Below, one piece after another: positions 8,375 to 16,811 of a stretch of DNA of 34,386 nucleotides. A program made the position numbers and the translations under genes. Location of the stretch: positions 1 through 34,386 of the forward strand of contig NZ_JAILKR010000086.1 of NCBI RefSeq assembly GCF_024693525.1, read 5' to 3'. Positions within the stretch are counted from its first letter, which is position 1; the number at the start of each line of letters is the position of its first letter. The stretch comes from Selenomonas sp. (GTDB taxonomy: Bacteria > Bacillota_C > Negativicutes > Selenomonadales > Selenomonadaceae). The notes under the pieces are model-generated. The model was given only the letters and a program-made list of their open reading frames with translations, made no database searches and was not told the origin of the DNA.

Positions 8375-9064
8375 ATGCGGCTTTTGATTGCGGACGACAA
8401 CGACGCAATTCGTGATATACTGGATAATTTTGCGCGGGGATCCGGCTATGAAACCGTTCTGGCGGTGGATGGACAAGACGTGTTGGATAAATGGCAGGCG
8501 GGGGGGATTGACCTTATCCTGCTGGATGTAATGATGCCAAAGCTCGATGGCTTTGCAGTTTGCCGAAAAATCCGGCAGCAGTCGGATGTGCCGATTATCA
8601 TGATTACGGCCCGGGGCGAGGATTACGATCGGATTATGGGACTGGAAATCGGCGCCGATGACTACGTGGTAAAACCCTTTTCGGCCCCGGAGGTTATGGC
8701 GCGGGTCAAAGCGGTGCTCCGGCGGCTGCAGCTGATACAGCGAGAGGAGCCGATAGATCGCGGCCATAAGCTGGGGAATATGGTACTTGACGTGCAGCGC
8801 GGTGTCATCGAAGTGGCGGGAAAAGGTGTCCGGCTGACCCATAAGGAGTTTGACCTCCTCAGGCTCCTCGCCGAATATCCCGGGCAGTTGTTTTCCCGGG
8901 ATAAATTATTGGATACGGTTTGGGGCTTTGATTACACAGGGGACATTCGTACGGTGGATACCCATATACGGCGTTTGCGAGCAAAGCTGGAGCAGGCAGG
9001 GCTTAATGGCTGTTCCATTGGCACGGTTTGGGGCCGGGGATATCGTTTGGAGGTTCAGCCATGA
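8375..9064 (+). CDS. OmpR/PhoB-family DNA-binding response regulator
   Basis: A 229-aa protein. The receiver domain (1-115) has acidic residues D7/D8, the phospho-acceptor D51 (LLDVMMP), T78 and K100. A winged-helix Trans_reg_C domain covers about 130-229 (LTHKEFDLLRLL and VDTHIRRLRAKL). GGAGG at 8363-8367 fixes the start at 8375. Its stop overlaps the kinase start by the ATGA motif, so the pair is translationally coupled. Targets are unknown. The TGTnACA repeats in its own upstream region are the obvious candidate site. Confidence 0.93.
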   Translation: MRLLIADDNDAIRDILDNFARGSGYETVLAVDGQDVLDKWQAGGIDLILLDVMMPKLDGFAVCRKIRQQSDVPIIMITARGEDYDRIMGLEIGADDYVVKPFSAPEVMARVKAVLRRLQLIQREEPIDRGHKLGNMVLDVQRGVIEVAGKGVRLTHKEFDLLRLLAEYPGQLFSRDKLLDTVWGFDYTGDIRTVDTHIRRLRAKLEQAGLNGCSIGTVWGRGYRLEVQP

Positions 9065-10677
9065 GAAAAAAGCGTTTGACCAAGCGATTGCTCCTTCATT
9101 TTTCCGTGACGCTGATTCTGTTTGCCCTGATTATGGGCAGTGTGTTTTCCTGGCTGTTTACCCACTATAATCAGCATGTTCATGAAGAAGAAACCATGCA
9201 GCGGGCTCTGACCCTGGCTGCAGCTATTCCAGTCATGAAAGACAGCCATCAGTTCTTAGCGGCAGCGGAGGATGAGCCGGCTGTGGAAGAAAGCAGCGGC
9301 AGGATGCGCCATGGCCATCATGGACGCATGGTCCATTCAAGTGAGCGGGGAAATGGTACCGCCCAGCGGGAAATGGACTGGTGCCGTCAGCAGTATAGTG
9401 TCCAGGACACTGGGGGCAGGGAGGCGAATCAGCAGGCAGGCGAATTTTTGCAGCAGCTGGATTCTTTGGCTCAGGGCAAGGTTTGGCTGGTGGCGGAGAA
9501 GAGCCGCACGATTTTGGCCTATGGCGAAAATACTGGCGAAGAACGCGGCCAATTGCCGGCACCAGTCAATGAAATGCTGCAGCAGGTGCTGGCCGGGCAG
9601 ACGGCGGTGAGTCATGACTTTGGTGCCCTGCTGGATACGCCGTCCGTTACGGTGGGGGCACCAATCAAAGATAAGGATGACAGGGTAATCGGTGCGGTGT
9701 TGATTCACCGCCCCTTGGAGGACTTGCAAAATACCATTAACGGCGGTCTGCGCCTGTTGGCTATCTCGGTACTGTTGGCCATGGTTTTGGCCGGAGTTCT
9801 GGCGGTGCTGCTGGTCCGTCGGTTTATTCGCCCCCTTTATCGCATGCAGCATGTTTCCCGGGCCTATGCCCAGGGGAATTATGGTGAGCGAACCGGCATT
9901 CGCCAACAGGACGAGATTGGCATGTTGGCGGCGGATATTGATGTGTTGGGGGGGAAACTAGCGCAAGCAGAGCAAGAGCGGGCAGAGCTTTCCCGTCAGC
10001 GTCAGGAGTTTTTGGCGGCGGTTTCCCACGAATTGCGGACGCCGCTGACAGTTCTTCGCGGCACTTTGGAGTTGTTGTTTTCCGGCTTGGTAACGCAAAA
10101 GGCAGAGCGGCAGAAGTATCTCCAGCAAGTCATGAGCAATTTGTCGGCCTTAGAGCGGTTGGTGGGAGATTTGCTGGAGCTTACACGGCTGCGGAATACG
10201 GGCTTTTCGGTGGGAAAGGAACCGTTAAACCTCTGTGATGCCTTTGAAGATGCCGTGGAACAAATGCGGCCGGCGGCGGCTAAGAAAAATTTGCAGCTGC
10301 GGGTTGATTTTGTGGAACCATTGCCCATTCAGGGCGATTATGGGCGGCTTCGCCAGCTTATGTTGATTCTTTTGGATAATGCCGTGAAGTTTTCCCATGA
10401 CGGCGGTGAAATCCTAATTCAGGGAAGGCGGCAGGGGGAAAACTGGCAGGTCATGGTGGAAGACCATGGCTGTGGCATCGAACCTGCGGAACTTCCCCAT
10501 ATCTTTGACCGGTTCAAAACCAATCGAAACCGCAATGAGCAGGGGACGGGACTGGGGCTTACCATTGCCCGGGAAATCGCTAGCCGGCATGAGATGGAAA
10601 TAACCTGTGAAAGCGAGCTGTCAAAGGGAACACGATTTATCATCAAGGGGGATTTTTCACTGGTAAACCCTGAATAA
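9061..10677 (+). CDS. Sensor histidine kinase with a His-rich extracytoplasmic domain
   Basis: A 538-aa kinase. The start is set by GGAGG at 9049-9053 and the ATGA overlap with the regulator gene; an in-frame start 33 bases upstream is less likely. TM1 is at about 11-35. The extracytoplasmic domain (about 36-230) holds a His-rich stretch, RMRHGHHGRMVHS at 81-93, and WCRQQYS shortly after. TM2 is at about 230-255, followed by HAMP. HisKA has the phospho-acceptor H323 in VSHELRTPL, and HATPase_c has LLDNAVKF, DHGCGIEP and GTGLGLTIA. It is complete and probably active. The His-rich loop hints at metal or pH sensing, which is inference. Confidence 0.92.
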   Translation: MRKKRLTKRLLLHFSVTLILFALIMGSVFSWLFTHYNQHVHEEETMQRALTLAAAIPVMKDSHQFLAAAEDEPAVEESSGRMRHGHHGRMVHSSERGNGTAQREMDWCRQQYSVQDTGGREANQQAGEFLQQLDSLAQGKVWLVAEKSRTILAYGENTGEERGQLPAPVNEMLQQVLAGQTAVSHDFGALLDTPSVTVGAPIKDKDDRVIGAVLIHRPLEDLQNTINGGLRLLAISVLLAMVLAGVLAVLLVRRFIRPLYRMQHVSRAYAQGNYGERTGIRQQDEIGMLAADIDVLGGKLAQAEQERAELSRQRQEFLAAVSHELRTPLTVLRGTLELLFSGLVTQKAERQKYLQQVMSNLSALERLVGDLLELTRLRNTGFSVGKEPLNLCDAFEDAVEQMRPAAAKKNLQLRVDFVEPLPIQGDYGRLRQLMLILLDNAVKFSHDGGEILIQGRRQGENWQVMVEDHGCGIEPAELPHIFDRFKTNRNRNEQGTGLGLTIAREIASRHEMEITCESELSKGTRFIIKGDFSLVNPE

Positions 10678-10683
10678 TGGCGT

Positions 10684-10689
10684 TATAAT
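10684..10689 (+). promoter_or_regulatory. Candidate -10 element upstream of manA
   Basis: TATAAT lies in the short gap after the kinase gene. The -35 position (TGGTAA, 17 bp upstream, inside the kinase gene) is poor. Confidence 0.4.
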
Positions 10690-10736
10690 TATGTATACTT
10701 GTTTGAATGTGTAAGAAGATAAGGAGGGCTTCTTTG

Positions 10737-11702
10737 ATGTTATATCCGATGAAGTTGGAAGCACCATTAAAAGATTATCTTTGGGGCGGTACGCGGCTTA
10801 AAGACGAGTACGGAAAAGAAACAAAGCTTGACAAGGTGGCGGAAAGCTGGGAGCTTTCCTGCCATAAAGATGGCGAAAGCATCATTAAAAATGGCGAAGC
10901 GGCTGGTCAGCCCCTGACGGCCTGGCTCAAAAAAGCGGGCAGTGGGGTCTTGGGCAGCAAAGCGGAAAAATTCCCCTATTTCCCGTTGCTCATTAAACTT
11001 ATCGATGCCAAGGGAAGCCTTTCGGTGCAAGTTCATCCGGATAATGAATACGCCATGCGGGTAGAAGGGGAATACGGCAAAACCGAAATGTGGTATATCG
11101 TGGACTGTGAACCGGGGGCAAGTCTGCTTTACGGGTTCAATCGCGAGATTACCAAAGAGGAGTTCAAGCGGCGCATCGAGGACAATACCTTGCTGGAGGT
11201 ATGTAATAGGGTTCCCGTTCATAAAGGAGATGTGTTCTTCATCGATTCGGGCACTTTGCATGCCATTGGTGAGGGGATTCTGATTTGTGAGATTCAGCAG
11301 AGTTCCAATTCGACGTACCGCATTTACGATTACGGCCGGGTGGGCAGCGATGGTAAGCCGCGGGAGCTTCATGTGGACAAGGCCTTGGACGTGACGAAAC
11401 TTGCGGTACCGACCCGGGGAACCAAGCCGCTGGCTCATATCGATATCATTCCCGGGGCCAAGATGGAACTCTTGGCTGAGTGCGAGTATTTTACCGTTTA
11501 TCATGGGAATTTGATGGATTTGTGCAGTCTGACCGTGGGACGGGATTCGTTCCAATGTGTTACCGTCCTGCAGGGAAATATGCGGGTGGTAAAAGCTGGT
11601 CAGGAACTAGAACTTTCTAAAGGGGATACGGTATTTTTACCGGCTGGTCTTGGGGATTATTCCCTGGTGGGCCAGGCTGAATTTATTTTGAGTAAGTTGT
11701 AA
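10737..11702 (+). CDS. manA: Class I mannose-6-phosphate isomerase
   Basis: A 321-aa zinc enzyme that interconverts mannose-6-phosphate and fructose-6-phosphate. It is of the short Bacillus type. It has the QVHPD motif (Q98, H100), E117 in KTEMWY and H175 in GTLHAIG, which are the expected zinc ligands, and a C-terminal cupin-like half. AAGGAGGG at 10721-10728 selects the ATG at 10737 (or the TTG just before it) over an ATG 30 bases upstream that precedes this RBS. It would supply mannose catabolism or mannose precursors for surface sugars. The MATE gene starts 7 nt after its stop. Confidence 0.93.
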   Translation: MLYPMKLEAPLKDYLWGGTRLKDEYGKETKLDKVAESWELSCHKDGESIIKNGEAAGQPLTAWLKKAGSGVLGSKAEKFPYFPLLIKLIDAKGSLSVQVHPDNEYAMRVEGEYGKTEMWYIVDCEPGASLLYGFNREITKEEFKRRIEDNTLLEVCNRVPVHKGDVFFIDSGTLHAIGEGILICEIQQSSNSTYRIYDYGRVGSDGKPRELHVDKALDVTKLAVPTRGTKPLAHIDIIPGAKMELLAECEYFTVYHGNLMDLCSLTVGRDSFQCVTVLQGNMRVVKAGQELELSKGDTVFLPAGLGDYSLVGQAEFILSKL

Positions 11703-11709
11703 TAGGAAA

Positions 11710-13059
11710 ATGAGAGAAAAACATACAATCAATATGCTTCAGGGGCCCTTAGCAAAACCTATGGTTCTTTTTGCCTTGCCTCTAGCCTTGACGGGAATTT
11801 TGCAGCAGTTATTCAACACTGCCGATGTACTGGTGTTGGGACAGTTCGTGGGAACTACGGCGTTAGCTGCGGTGGGCAATAACTCCCCGATTATCGGCCT
11901 TTTGGTCAACCTCTTCATGGGGGTGTCGTTGGGAGCGAATGTGGTTATTGCCCGGTTTATTGGCGCCCATAATTTAAAAGAAACGACGCAGGCGGTGCAT
12001 ACCTCCTTTTGGCTGGCGTTGATTTTGGGGGTGGCCATGGCCGTGCTGGGGGAGCTAATGGCGGCTCCCATGCTACAGGCACTTGGTGTTCCCGTGGAAG
12101 TCATGCCGTCGGCTGAGTTGTATCTGCGGGTATACCTGCTGGGCATGCCCGCCATGGGACTCTATAACTTTGAGTCGGCGATTTTCCGGAGCCGTGGCGA
12201 TACCCAGACGCCGCTAAAGGCGTTGGTGGTGGCCAGCGTCTTGAATATCGTGCTGAATCTGGCAGCGGTGACGCTGCTGGATTGGGGCATTGCGGGGGTG
12301 GCAGCCGCCACGGCGATTTCCAGTTATGTCAGTGCTTGGATGCTTTACGACAATCTCTGTCATGCCCATGGAATCATCCGCATTGAACCCGGTGCCATTC
12401 GCATGATATCTTCCTATGCTAAGGAAATCCTGCGGATTGGTGTTCCGGCGGGAATCCAGGGAATGGTGTTTTCTCTTTCGAACCTCGTAATCCAGGCGGC
12501 AATTAATAGTTTGGGCGCTGAAGTCATGGCAGCTTCGGCCTCGGCCTTTATCATCGAAATCAATATCTATGTATTCTTGATTGCCTTCGGTCAGACCGTT
12601 ACGACTTTTGTAAGCCAGAATTACGGTGCAGGCAATCTGCCCCGATGCCGGAAGGCTACCAAGGTGGGCATGCAGGTAGCCATGGTGGTCATCGCCTTTT
12701 TGTCGGGAATAGCCTGCCTGTTTTCCGATGAACTCTTGGCTTTGTTCAATGCATCGGCCGCCGTTATTGAAATCGGCCGCATCCGTGTATGGTACATTGT
12801 GGGATTTTATTTTGTCTGCGTATTTATCGAAGGTTTGTCAGGGGCCATGCGCGGCTATGGATATTCCCTGCCGCCGGCATTGCTGATGCTGGCCACAGTT
12901 TGCGGCGTACGCATCCTATGGATTTATACGGTTTTTGTGGAGAATCACGATTTTAAGACCATTATGCTATGCTATCCAATCAGTTGGACGATTACCGCCG
13001 TGCTGCTGGTGGGCATCTACCGGTTCTATCGGAAGCATATCAAGGTGATTCACGTATAA
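11710..13059 (+). CDS. MATE family multidrug/cation exporter
   Basis: A 449-aa protein with about 12 membrane helices in two related halves (repeats begin near residues 10 and 235). It has family features such as QQLFNTADVLVLGQFVG near the N-terminus, GANVVIARFIGA, and FVSQNYGAG in the second half. MATE proteins export drugs or metabolites by Na+ or H+ antiport; the substrate here is unknown. The RBS is weak (TAGGAAA), and the gene begins 7 nt after manA, so translation may be coupled. Confidence 0.88.
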   Translation: MREKHTINMLQGPLAKPMVLFALPLALTGILQQLFNTADVLVLGQFVGTTALAAVGNNSPIIGLLVNLFMGVSLGANVVIARFIGAHNLKETTQAVHTSFWLALILGVAMAVLGELMAAPMLQALGVPVEVMPSAELYLRVYLLGMPAMGLYNFESAIFRSRGDTQTPLKALVVASVLNIVLNLAAVTLLDWGIAGVAAATAISSYVSAWMLYDNLCHAHGIIRIEPGAIRMISSYAKEILRIGVPAGIQGMVFSLSNLVIQAAINSLGAEVMAASASAFIIEINIYVFLIAFGQTVTTFVSQNYGAGNLPRCRKATKVGMQVAMVVIAFLSGIACLFSDELLALFNASAAVIEIGRIRVWYIVGFYFVCVFIEGLSGAMRGYGYSLPPALLMLATVCGVRILWIYTVFVENHDFKTIMLCYPISWTITAVLLVGIYRFYRKHIKVIHV

Positions 13060-13089
13060 GCAGTGCAGGTGTTTTTTTCTAGCATAGTC

Positions 13090-13118
13090 TTGCCTGAGCG
13101 AATCTTCCTGCGTATAAT
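13090..13118 (+). promoter_or_regulatory. Promoter of the NhaC-type antiporter gene
   Basis: TTGCCT (13090-13095) and a perfect TATAAT (13113-13118) are separated by 17 bp. Confidence 0.7.
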
Positions 13119-13159
13119 ATTGAACGGTATAGTATAACGAGGTAAAGGAAGATGTAACT

Positions 13160-14479
13160 ATGGAACAGAACACAAACCAGCCCAAGGCACGTGGGATTGC
13201 GCTGCTGCCAATTCTCGTTTTTCTTGTGCTCTATTTGGGGGCTGGTATTTGGTATGAGTATATCGCCCCCATTGAGGGAAAAATGGGATTCTACGTGATG
13301 TCGGTGGTGGTGGCCTTCGGCGTAGCACTTATCGTGGCTTTCCTGCAGAATCGGAAAAAACAGTTTATCGGCAATATCCAGCTTTGCGCTAAGAGTATCG
13401 GCGATGTCAATATCACGATTATGCTCTTTATCTTTTTGATGGCCGGAGCCTTCAGCGGCATCGCGAAAGCGGCCGGTGGTGTGGAGAGCACCGCGCATTT
13501 GCTGCTCAACCTAGTGCCGGCAGCCTTTGCCGTTCCCGGGCTTTTTATCATTGCCTGTCTGATTTCCATGTCCATGGGAACCAGCGTGGGAACGATTACG
13601 GTATTGGTGCCGATTGCGGCTTCCGTTGCTGAGAGCGCTGGATTCAGCCTGCCGCTTATCGTGGGCACGGTGGTGGGGGGAGCCATGTTTGGCGACAACT
13701 TGTCCTTCATTTCCGATACCACTATTGCTGCTACGCGTACCCAGGGAACCCGTATGCAGGATAAGTTCTTTGCCAACCTGAAAGTGGCACTGCCGGCAGC
13801 ATTGGTTACTTTGGTGGTGCTCGTGGTGGGGGCTTTCAACAGCAATGTTGCCGAGCTGGGGTCCTTTGATTATTCGCTGCTGTTGGCGATGCCCTACTTC
13901 ATCGTATTGGTACTGGCCATTACCGGGATGAATGTTTTCACGGTGCTGGGGACGGGAATCTTCCTGTTTTTGGTACTGGGAATTGCCACCGGAGCTACGA
14001 ATTTCTCCGAGGCTTTTTCGGCCATGGGGGTTGGTACCAATGGTATGTTTGAGACTATGATTGTCACGATTCTCGCAGCATCCATCAGCGCCATCATGCG
14101 CGATGGTGGTGGGTTTGAGGCGATTTTGTCCTTTATTCGCAAGAATTTTAAGGGCATTCGCGGTGGCCGCCTGGGGATTGGCCTCCTGACGGTGCTCATG
14201 GATATCGCCACGGCCAATAATACGGTGGCCATTGTGGTGGCTGGCCCCATTGCTAAGACCATCAGTGAGGAATATGGCATCGACCCGAAGGATAGCGCTT
14301 CGATTCTCGATACTTTTTCTTGCATCACTCAGGGAATCATTCCCTATGGGGCGCAGCTGTTGATTGCCTCAGCTTTGGCGGGGATCACCAGTCTCAGCAT
14401 TATTCCATATCTCTTTTATCCCTTCTTCCTGGCAGCATCGGTCAGTCTTTGGATTTTGCTGTCAGCCAAGAAAGCCTAA
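13160..14479 (+). CDS. NhaC-type Na+/H+ antiporter family protein
   Basis: A 439-aa polytopic membrane protein (about 11-12 helices) of the Na+/H+ antiporter (NhaC-like) group. Conserved stretches include SMSMGTSVGTITVLVPIA and GGAMFGDNLSFISDTTIAA, the acidic DNLS-SDTT region being typical of the family, and later DIATANNTVAIVVAGPIAK. Members exchange Na+ for H+, while relatives exchange organic acids or amino acids with ions, so the exact substrate is uncertain. It has its own promoter and terminator, so it is a single-gene unit. Confidence 0.85.
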   Translation: MEQNTNQPKARGIALLPILVFLVLYLGAGIWYEYIAPIEGKMGFYVMSVVVAFGVALIVAFLQNRKKQFIGNIQLCAKSIGDVNITIMLFIFLMAGAFSGIAKAAGGVESTAHLLLNLVPAAFAVPGLFIIACLISMSMGTSVGTITVLVPIAASVAESAGFSLPLIVGTVVGGAMFGDNLSFISDTTIAATRTQGTRMQDKFFANLKVALPAALVTLVVLVVGAFNSNVAELGSFDYSLLLAMPYFIVLVLAITGMNVFTVLGTGIFLFLVLGIATGATNFSEAFSAMGVGTNGMFETMIVTILAASISAIMRDGGGFEAILSFIRKNFKGIRGGRLGIGLLTVLMDIATANNTVAIVVAGPIAKTISEEYGIDPKDSASILDTFSCITQGIIPYGAQLLIASALAGITSLSIIPYLFYPFFLAASVSLWILLSAKKA

Positions 14480-14492
14480 GATTATTAAAGGG

Positions 14493-14542
14493 GCTGTGAA
14501 AGCCGGTGGTTAACAAGCCACAGACTTTCACAGCTTTTTTTT
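14493..14542 (+). terminator. Intrinsic terminator after the antiporter gene
   Basis: A perfect 10-bp stem (GCTGTGAAAG at 14493-14502 with 14525-14534) has an inner GTGG/CCAC helix and is followed by eight Ts. Confidence 0.92.
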
Positions 14543-14583
14543 GTTGTAAGCGAAAAAGAATTTTCACAGATGTTGGAAAAATG

Positions 14584-14612
14584 TTTCTTTACAGAGGAAT
14601 ATGTGCTACAAT
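14584..14612 (+). promoter_or_regulatory. Candidate extended -10 promoter of the lactate dehydrogenase gene
   Basis: TACAAT (14607-14612) is preceded by TGC (14604-14606), an extended -10. The -35 (TTTCTT at 14584-14589, 17 bp spacer) is weak. Confidence 0.55.
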
Positions 14613-14635
14613 GTTTTTAAAGGAGATGTGTAAAC

Positions 14636-15595
14636 ATGTTAAAAGCGCATAAGTTAGCAATCATTGGTTTGGGTCATGTTGGTTCGGCTGTGTTGGCAAG
14701 AGCGATTGCCTGCCAGTTAGTTGCTGAGATTGTCTGCATCGATATCAAGCCGAAGGTGGCACATGGTGAAGCCGTGGATGCGACGCATTCCATTGCCTGT
14801 GCATTGACACCAAATGTTCATGTATATTCCGGTGGTTTTGAGGAAGTAAAAGACGCAGATGTCATCATCTGTGCAGCTGGCCCGAGCATCTTGCCGGGGG
14901 GCGTCATGGATCGTTTGACACTGGCCAAGGAGAACATTGCCGTCATTCGCAGCATCATGACGGAGGTTACGAAGTACACCCGGGAGGCAATCTTCATCAT
15001 GATTACCAATCCCCTTGATGTTACGACCCATGTGGCAGCTACGGAGTTTGGTTATCCGGCGGGGAAACTTTTCGGTACGGGAACGACGCTGGAGACGTTG
15101 CGCTTCAAGAGCATTCTCGGTGCCCATTACCATGTGGATCCGACGGATGTGCAGGGCTATATGTTGGGTGAGCATGGCAATTCAGCTTTCCCGGCCTGGA
15201 GCACCGTCAGCATCGGAGGTGTGGGGCTGGATAAACTCGATGATTTCTTCGACCATGACGAAAAATTCGACCGCGAGAAAGTTGGCGGGGAAGTTGTCAA
15301 CACGGCGTATGACGTGCTGAATTCTAAGGGGTGGACCAATACGGGTATTGCCATGGGGGCCTGCCGTTTGGCCAAGGCCGTGCTTTACGATGAGCATGCG
15401 GTGCTGCCGGTATCAATGCCCTTTTCCGGGGAATATGGCATCGAGGATGTATCCCTGTCTCTGCCAAGTGTCATCGGCAAGGATGGTGTGCTCAAACGCG
15501 TGCCGCTGCCGTTGCCAGCTGAGGAAGAAGAAGCACTTCGCAAGAGCGCTGAGAGCGTAAAAGCAGTTCTGCGTGGCAATGGCGTTATCGCTTAA
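14636..15595 (+). CDS. L-lactate dehydrogenase / L-2-hydroxyacid dehydrogenase family
   Basis: A 319-aa NAD-dependent enzyme of the LDH/MDH family. The Rossmann motif GLGHVG is at 11-16 with the NAD-ribose Asp at 36 (CIDI). The catalytic His is H180 (GEHGNS), the substrate-binding Arg is R156, and N125 is in TNPLD. Two active-site positions are odd. By alignment the specificity residue (Gln102 in LDH, Arg in MDH) is I85. The Asp that pairs with the catalytic His (Asp168) is E153, in TLETLRFK. The active-site loop also has two extra residues. It most likely reduces pyruvate or a related 2-oxoacid, but L-2-hydroxyisocaproate-type specificity is possible. RBS AAAGGAG is at 14619-14625. It is a single gene with its own promoter and terminator. 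Confidence 0.88.
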   Translation: MLKAHKLAIIGLGHVGSAVLARAIACQLVAEIVCIDIKPKVAHGEAVDATHSIACALTPNVHVYSGGFEEVKDADVIICAAGPSILPGGVMDRLTLAKENIAVIRSIMTEVTKYTREAIFIMITNPLDVTTHVAATEFGYPAGKLFGTGTTLETLRFKSILGAHYHVDPTDVQGYMLGEHGNSAFPAWSTVSIGGVGLDKLDDFFDHDEKFDREKVGGEVVNTAYDVLNSKGWTNTGIAMGACRLAKAVLYDEHAVLPVSMPFSGEYGIEDVSLSLPSVIGKDGVLKRVPLPLPAEEEEALRKSAESVKAVLRGNGVIA

Positions 15596-15610
15596 TAATT
15601 TGTGTAAGGT

Positions 15611-15641
15611 TTGACGGGGCAATTTGTCCCGTCAATTTTTT
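15611..15641 (+). terminator. Intrinsic terminator after the lactate dehydrogenase gene
   Basis: TTGACGGG at 15611-15618 pairs with CCCGTCAA at 15628-15635, the stem can extend inward, and six Ts follow. Confidence 0.92.
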
Positions 15642-15685
15642 GGGGAAGGGACAAGCAAAAATTGGAAACCTGTTACGGTTTTTCA

Positions 15686-15694
15686 TGGTAGAAT
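15686..15694 (+). promoter_or_regulatory. Candidate extended -10 promoter of the epimerase gene
   Basis: TGG followed by TAGAAT (15689-15694) forms an extended -10. The best -35-like hexamer (TTGGAA at 15662-15667) is 21 bp away, which is too far for a standard promoter. Confidence 0.45.
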
Positions 15695-15727
15695 AGAAAT
15701 AGCATAAAACGAAGGGAGTATTTTCGG

Positions 15728-16606
15728 ATGCTTTATACACTGGAAAACAAAAAGCTCTGTGTACTGGTACGCAGTCAGGGCGCAGAGCTGCGCTCCATCA
15801 AGGAACGCGAAGATGAGACGGAATATCTTTGGGATGGCAATCCCGAGTGGTGGAAATACAGCTCACCGGTACTCTTCCCTATTGTGGGGAAACTGCTGGA
15901 TGGCAAATACACGGTAGACGGCAAGGAATATAAACTGCCGGGCCATGGACTCGGACGCATTTCGGAATTTGAGCTCGTATCCCGGGAGGAGACCCGCATC
16001 GAGTTTGTTTTGAAATGGACGCAGGAGACGTTGGCGGTCTATCCCTGGAAATTCCAGTTGAACATCGCCTATGAATTGGAGGACAACCAGATCAAAGTCA
16101 TTTGGAAGATACAGAATCTCGATGACAAGCATATGGTTTATTCCATTGGTTCTCATGGTGCCTTCCGCTGCCCCATTGTGGCAGGTGAGAGCTTTGAGGA
16201 TTGCTATCTTGAGTTCAACGCCAGTGAAGATATGAAAAATCTGCCCATCGACAGCAAGGGGCAGATTCAGCATGAGTATGGCGACCAGGCAGTCAAGGGG
16301 ACGAAACTGCCTCTCAACTATGAGATGTTCAAAAAGGACGCCTTGGTCTACGATGCTCAGCAATCCGATACGGTCAGCATCTGCTCCACCAAGAGCGATA
16401 AAAAAGTAACGGTTCAGGCTAAGGGATTTCCCTACTGGGGCTATTGGACGCCGAACAAGGGCGGTGCACCCTTCCTCTGCATCGAGCCATGGCATGGCCA
16501 TGCTGACTATGTGGACTTCCAGGGGGATTTCAAGGATAGAGAAGGCAGCGAGACGCTGGCCCCGGGCGAGGAGAATATAATCAGTTATACGATAACGATT
16601 GGCTGA
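15728..16606 (+). CDS. Aldose 1-epimerase family protein (LacX-like)
   Basis: A 292-aa cytoplasmic beta-sandwich protein of the aldose 1-epimerase (galactose mutarotase-like) superfamily, close in style to the LacX/YeaD branch. Candidate catalytic residues are H73 (PGHGLG), H143 (SIGSHGAF) and E253 (CIEPWHG). The enzyme interconverts alpha and beta anomers of aldoses or sugar phosphates. The usual HPAF motif reads HGAF here. GAAGGGAG at 15711-15718 gives the start. It is flanked by terminators, so it is monocistronic. The gene after it encodes a transporter that may carry sugar phosphates, a suggestive but unproven link. Confidence 0.87.
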   Translation: MLYTLENKKLCVLVRSQGAELRSIKEREDETEYLWDGNPEWWKYSSPVLFPIVGKLLDGKYTVDGKEYKLPGHGLGRISEFELVSREETRIEFVLKWTQETLAVYPWKFQLNIAYELEDNQIKVIWKIQNLDDKHMVYSIGSHGAFRCPIVAGESFEDCYLEFNASEDMKNLPIDSKGQIQHEYGDQAVKGTKLPLNYEMFKKDALVYDAQQSDTVSICSTKSDKKVTVQAKGFPYWGYWTPNKGGAPFLCIEPWHGHADYVDFQGDFKDREGSETLAPGEENIISYTITIG

Positions 16607-16645
16607 GGGAAAACGCTTCATTCAAAATTTAATCCAGCTGATAAG

Positions 16646-16676
16646 AACGCCGACAGGTATGACCTGTCGGCGTTTT
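16646..16676 (+). terminator. Intrinsic terminator after the epimerase gene
   Basis: A perfect 12-bp stem (AACGCCGACAGG at 16646-16657 with 16663-16674) has a 5-nt loop and a short TTTT end. Confidence 0.88.
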
Positions 16677-16739
16677 GCATTTTCTAGGATAAGGTTCATT
16701 TTTTCTGATAATTATGCATTATTTTGGATTGTTAGCTAT

Positions 16740-16768
16740 TTGTTAGTCATATATCATATAGATATGAT
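16740..16768 (+). promoter_or_regulatory. Promoter of the FbpABC/AfuABC-type transporter operon
   Basis: TTGTTA (16740-16745) and TATGAT (16763-16768) are separated by 17 bp. Confidence 0.6.
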
Positions 16769-16769
16769 A
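16752..16769. promoter_or_regulatory. Perfect palindrome overlapping the transporter promoter (candidate operator)
   Basis: TATCATAT-AG-ATATGATA is an 18-bp perfect inverted repeat lying in the spacer and over the -10 of the transporter promoter, where a bound protein would block RNA polymerase. It does not have the standard Fur-box half-site orientation. Confidence 0.55.
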
Positions 16770-16811
16770 AGGAATAATAAGATACACGATGGGTGAAACG
16801 GAGGATTCCAT

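Noticed and set aside
13062..13080. T-rich stretch after the MATE gene as a terminator
   Set aside because: No convincing stem precedes the T run.
14636..15595. Malate dehydrogenase
   Set aside because: The specificity position is Ile, not Arg, and overall form is LDH-like; malate specificity is not supported.
15662..15682. Short AAACC/GGTTT hairpin upstream of the epimerase gene
   Set aside because: A five-base stem in an AT-rich promoter region is expected by chance.
16752..16769. Fur box in front of the iron-type transporter
   Set aside because: The palindrome has TATCAT/ATGATA arms in outward order and does not fit the 7-1-7 Fur consensus; it was kept only as an unassigned operator.
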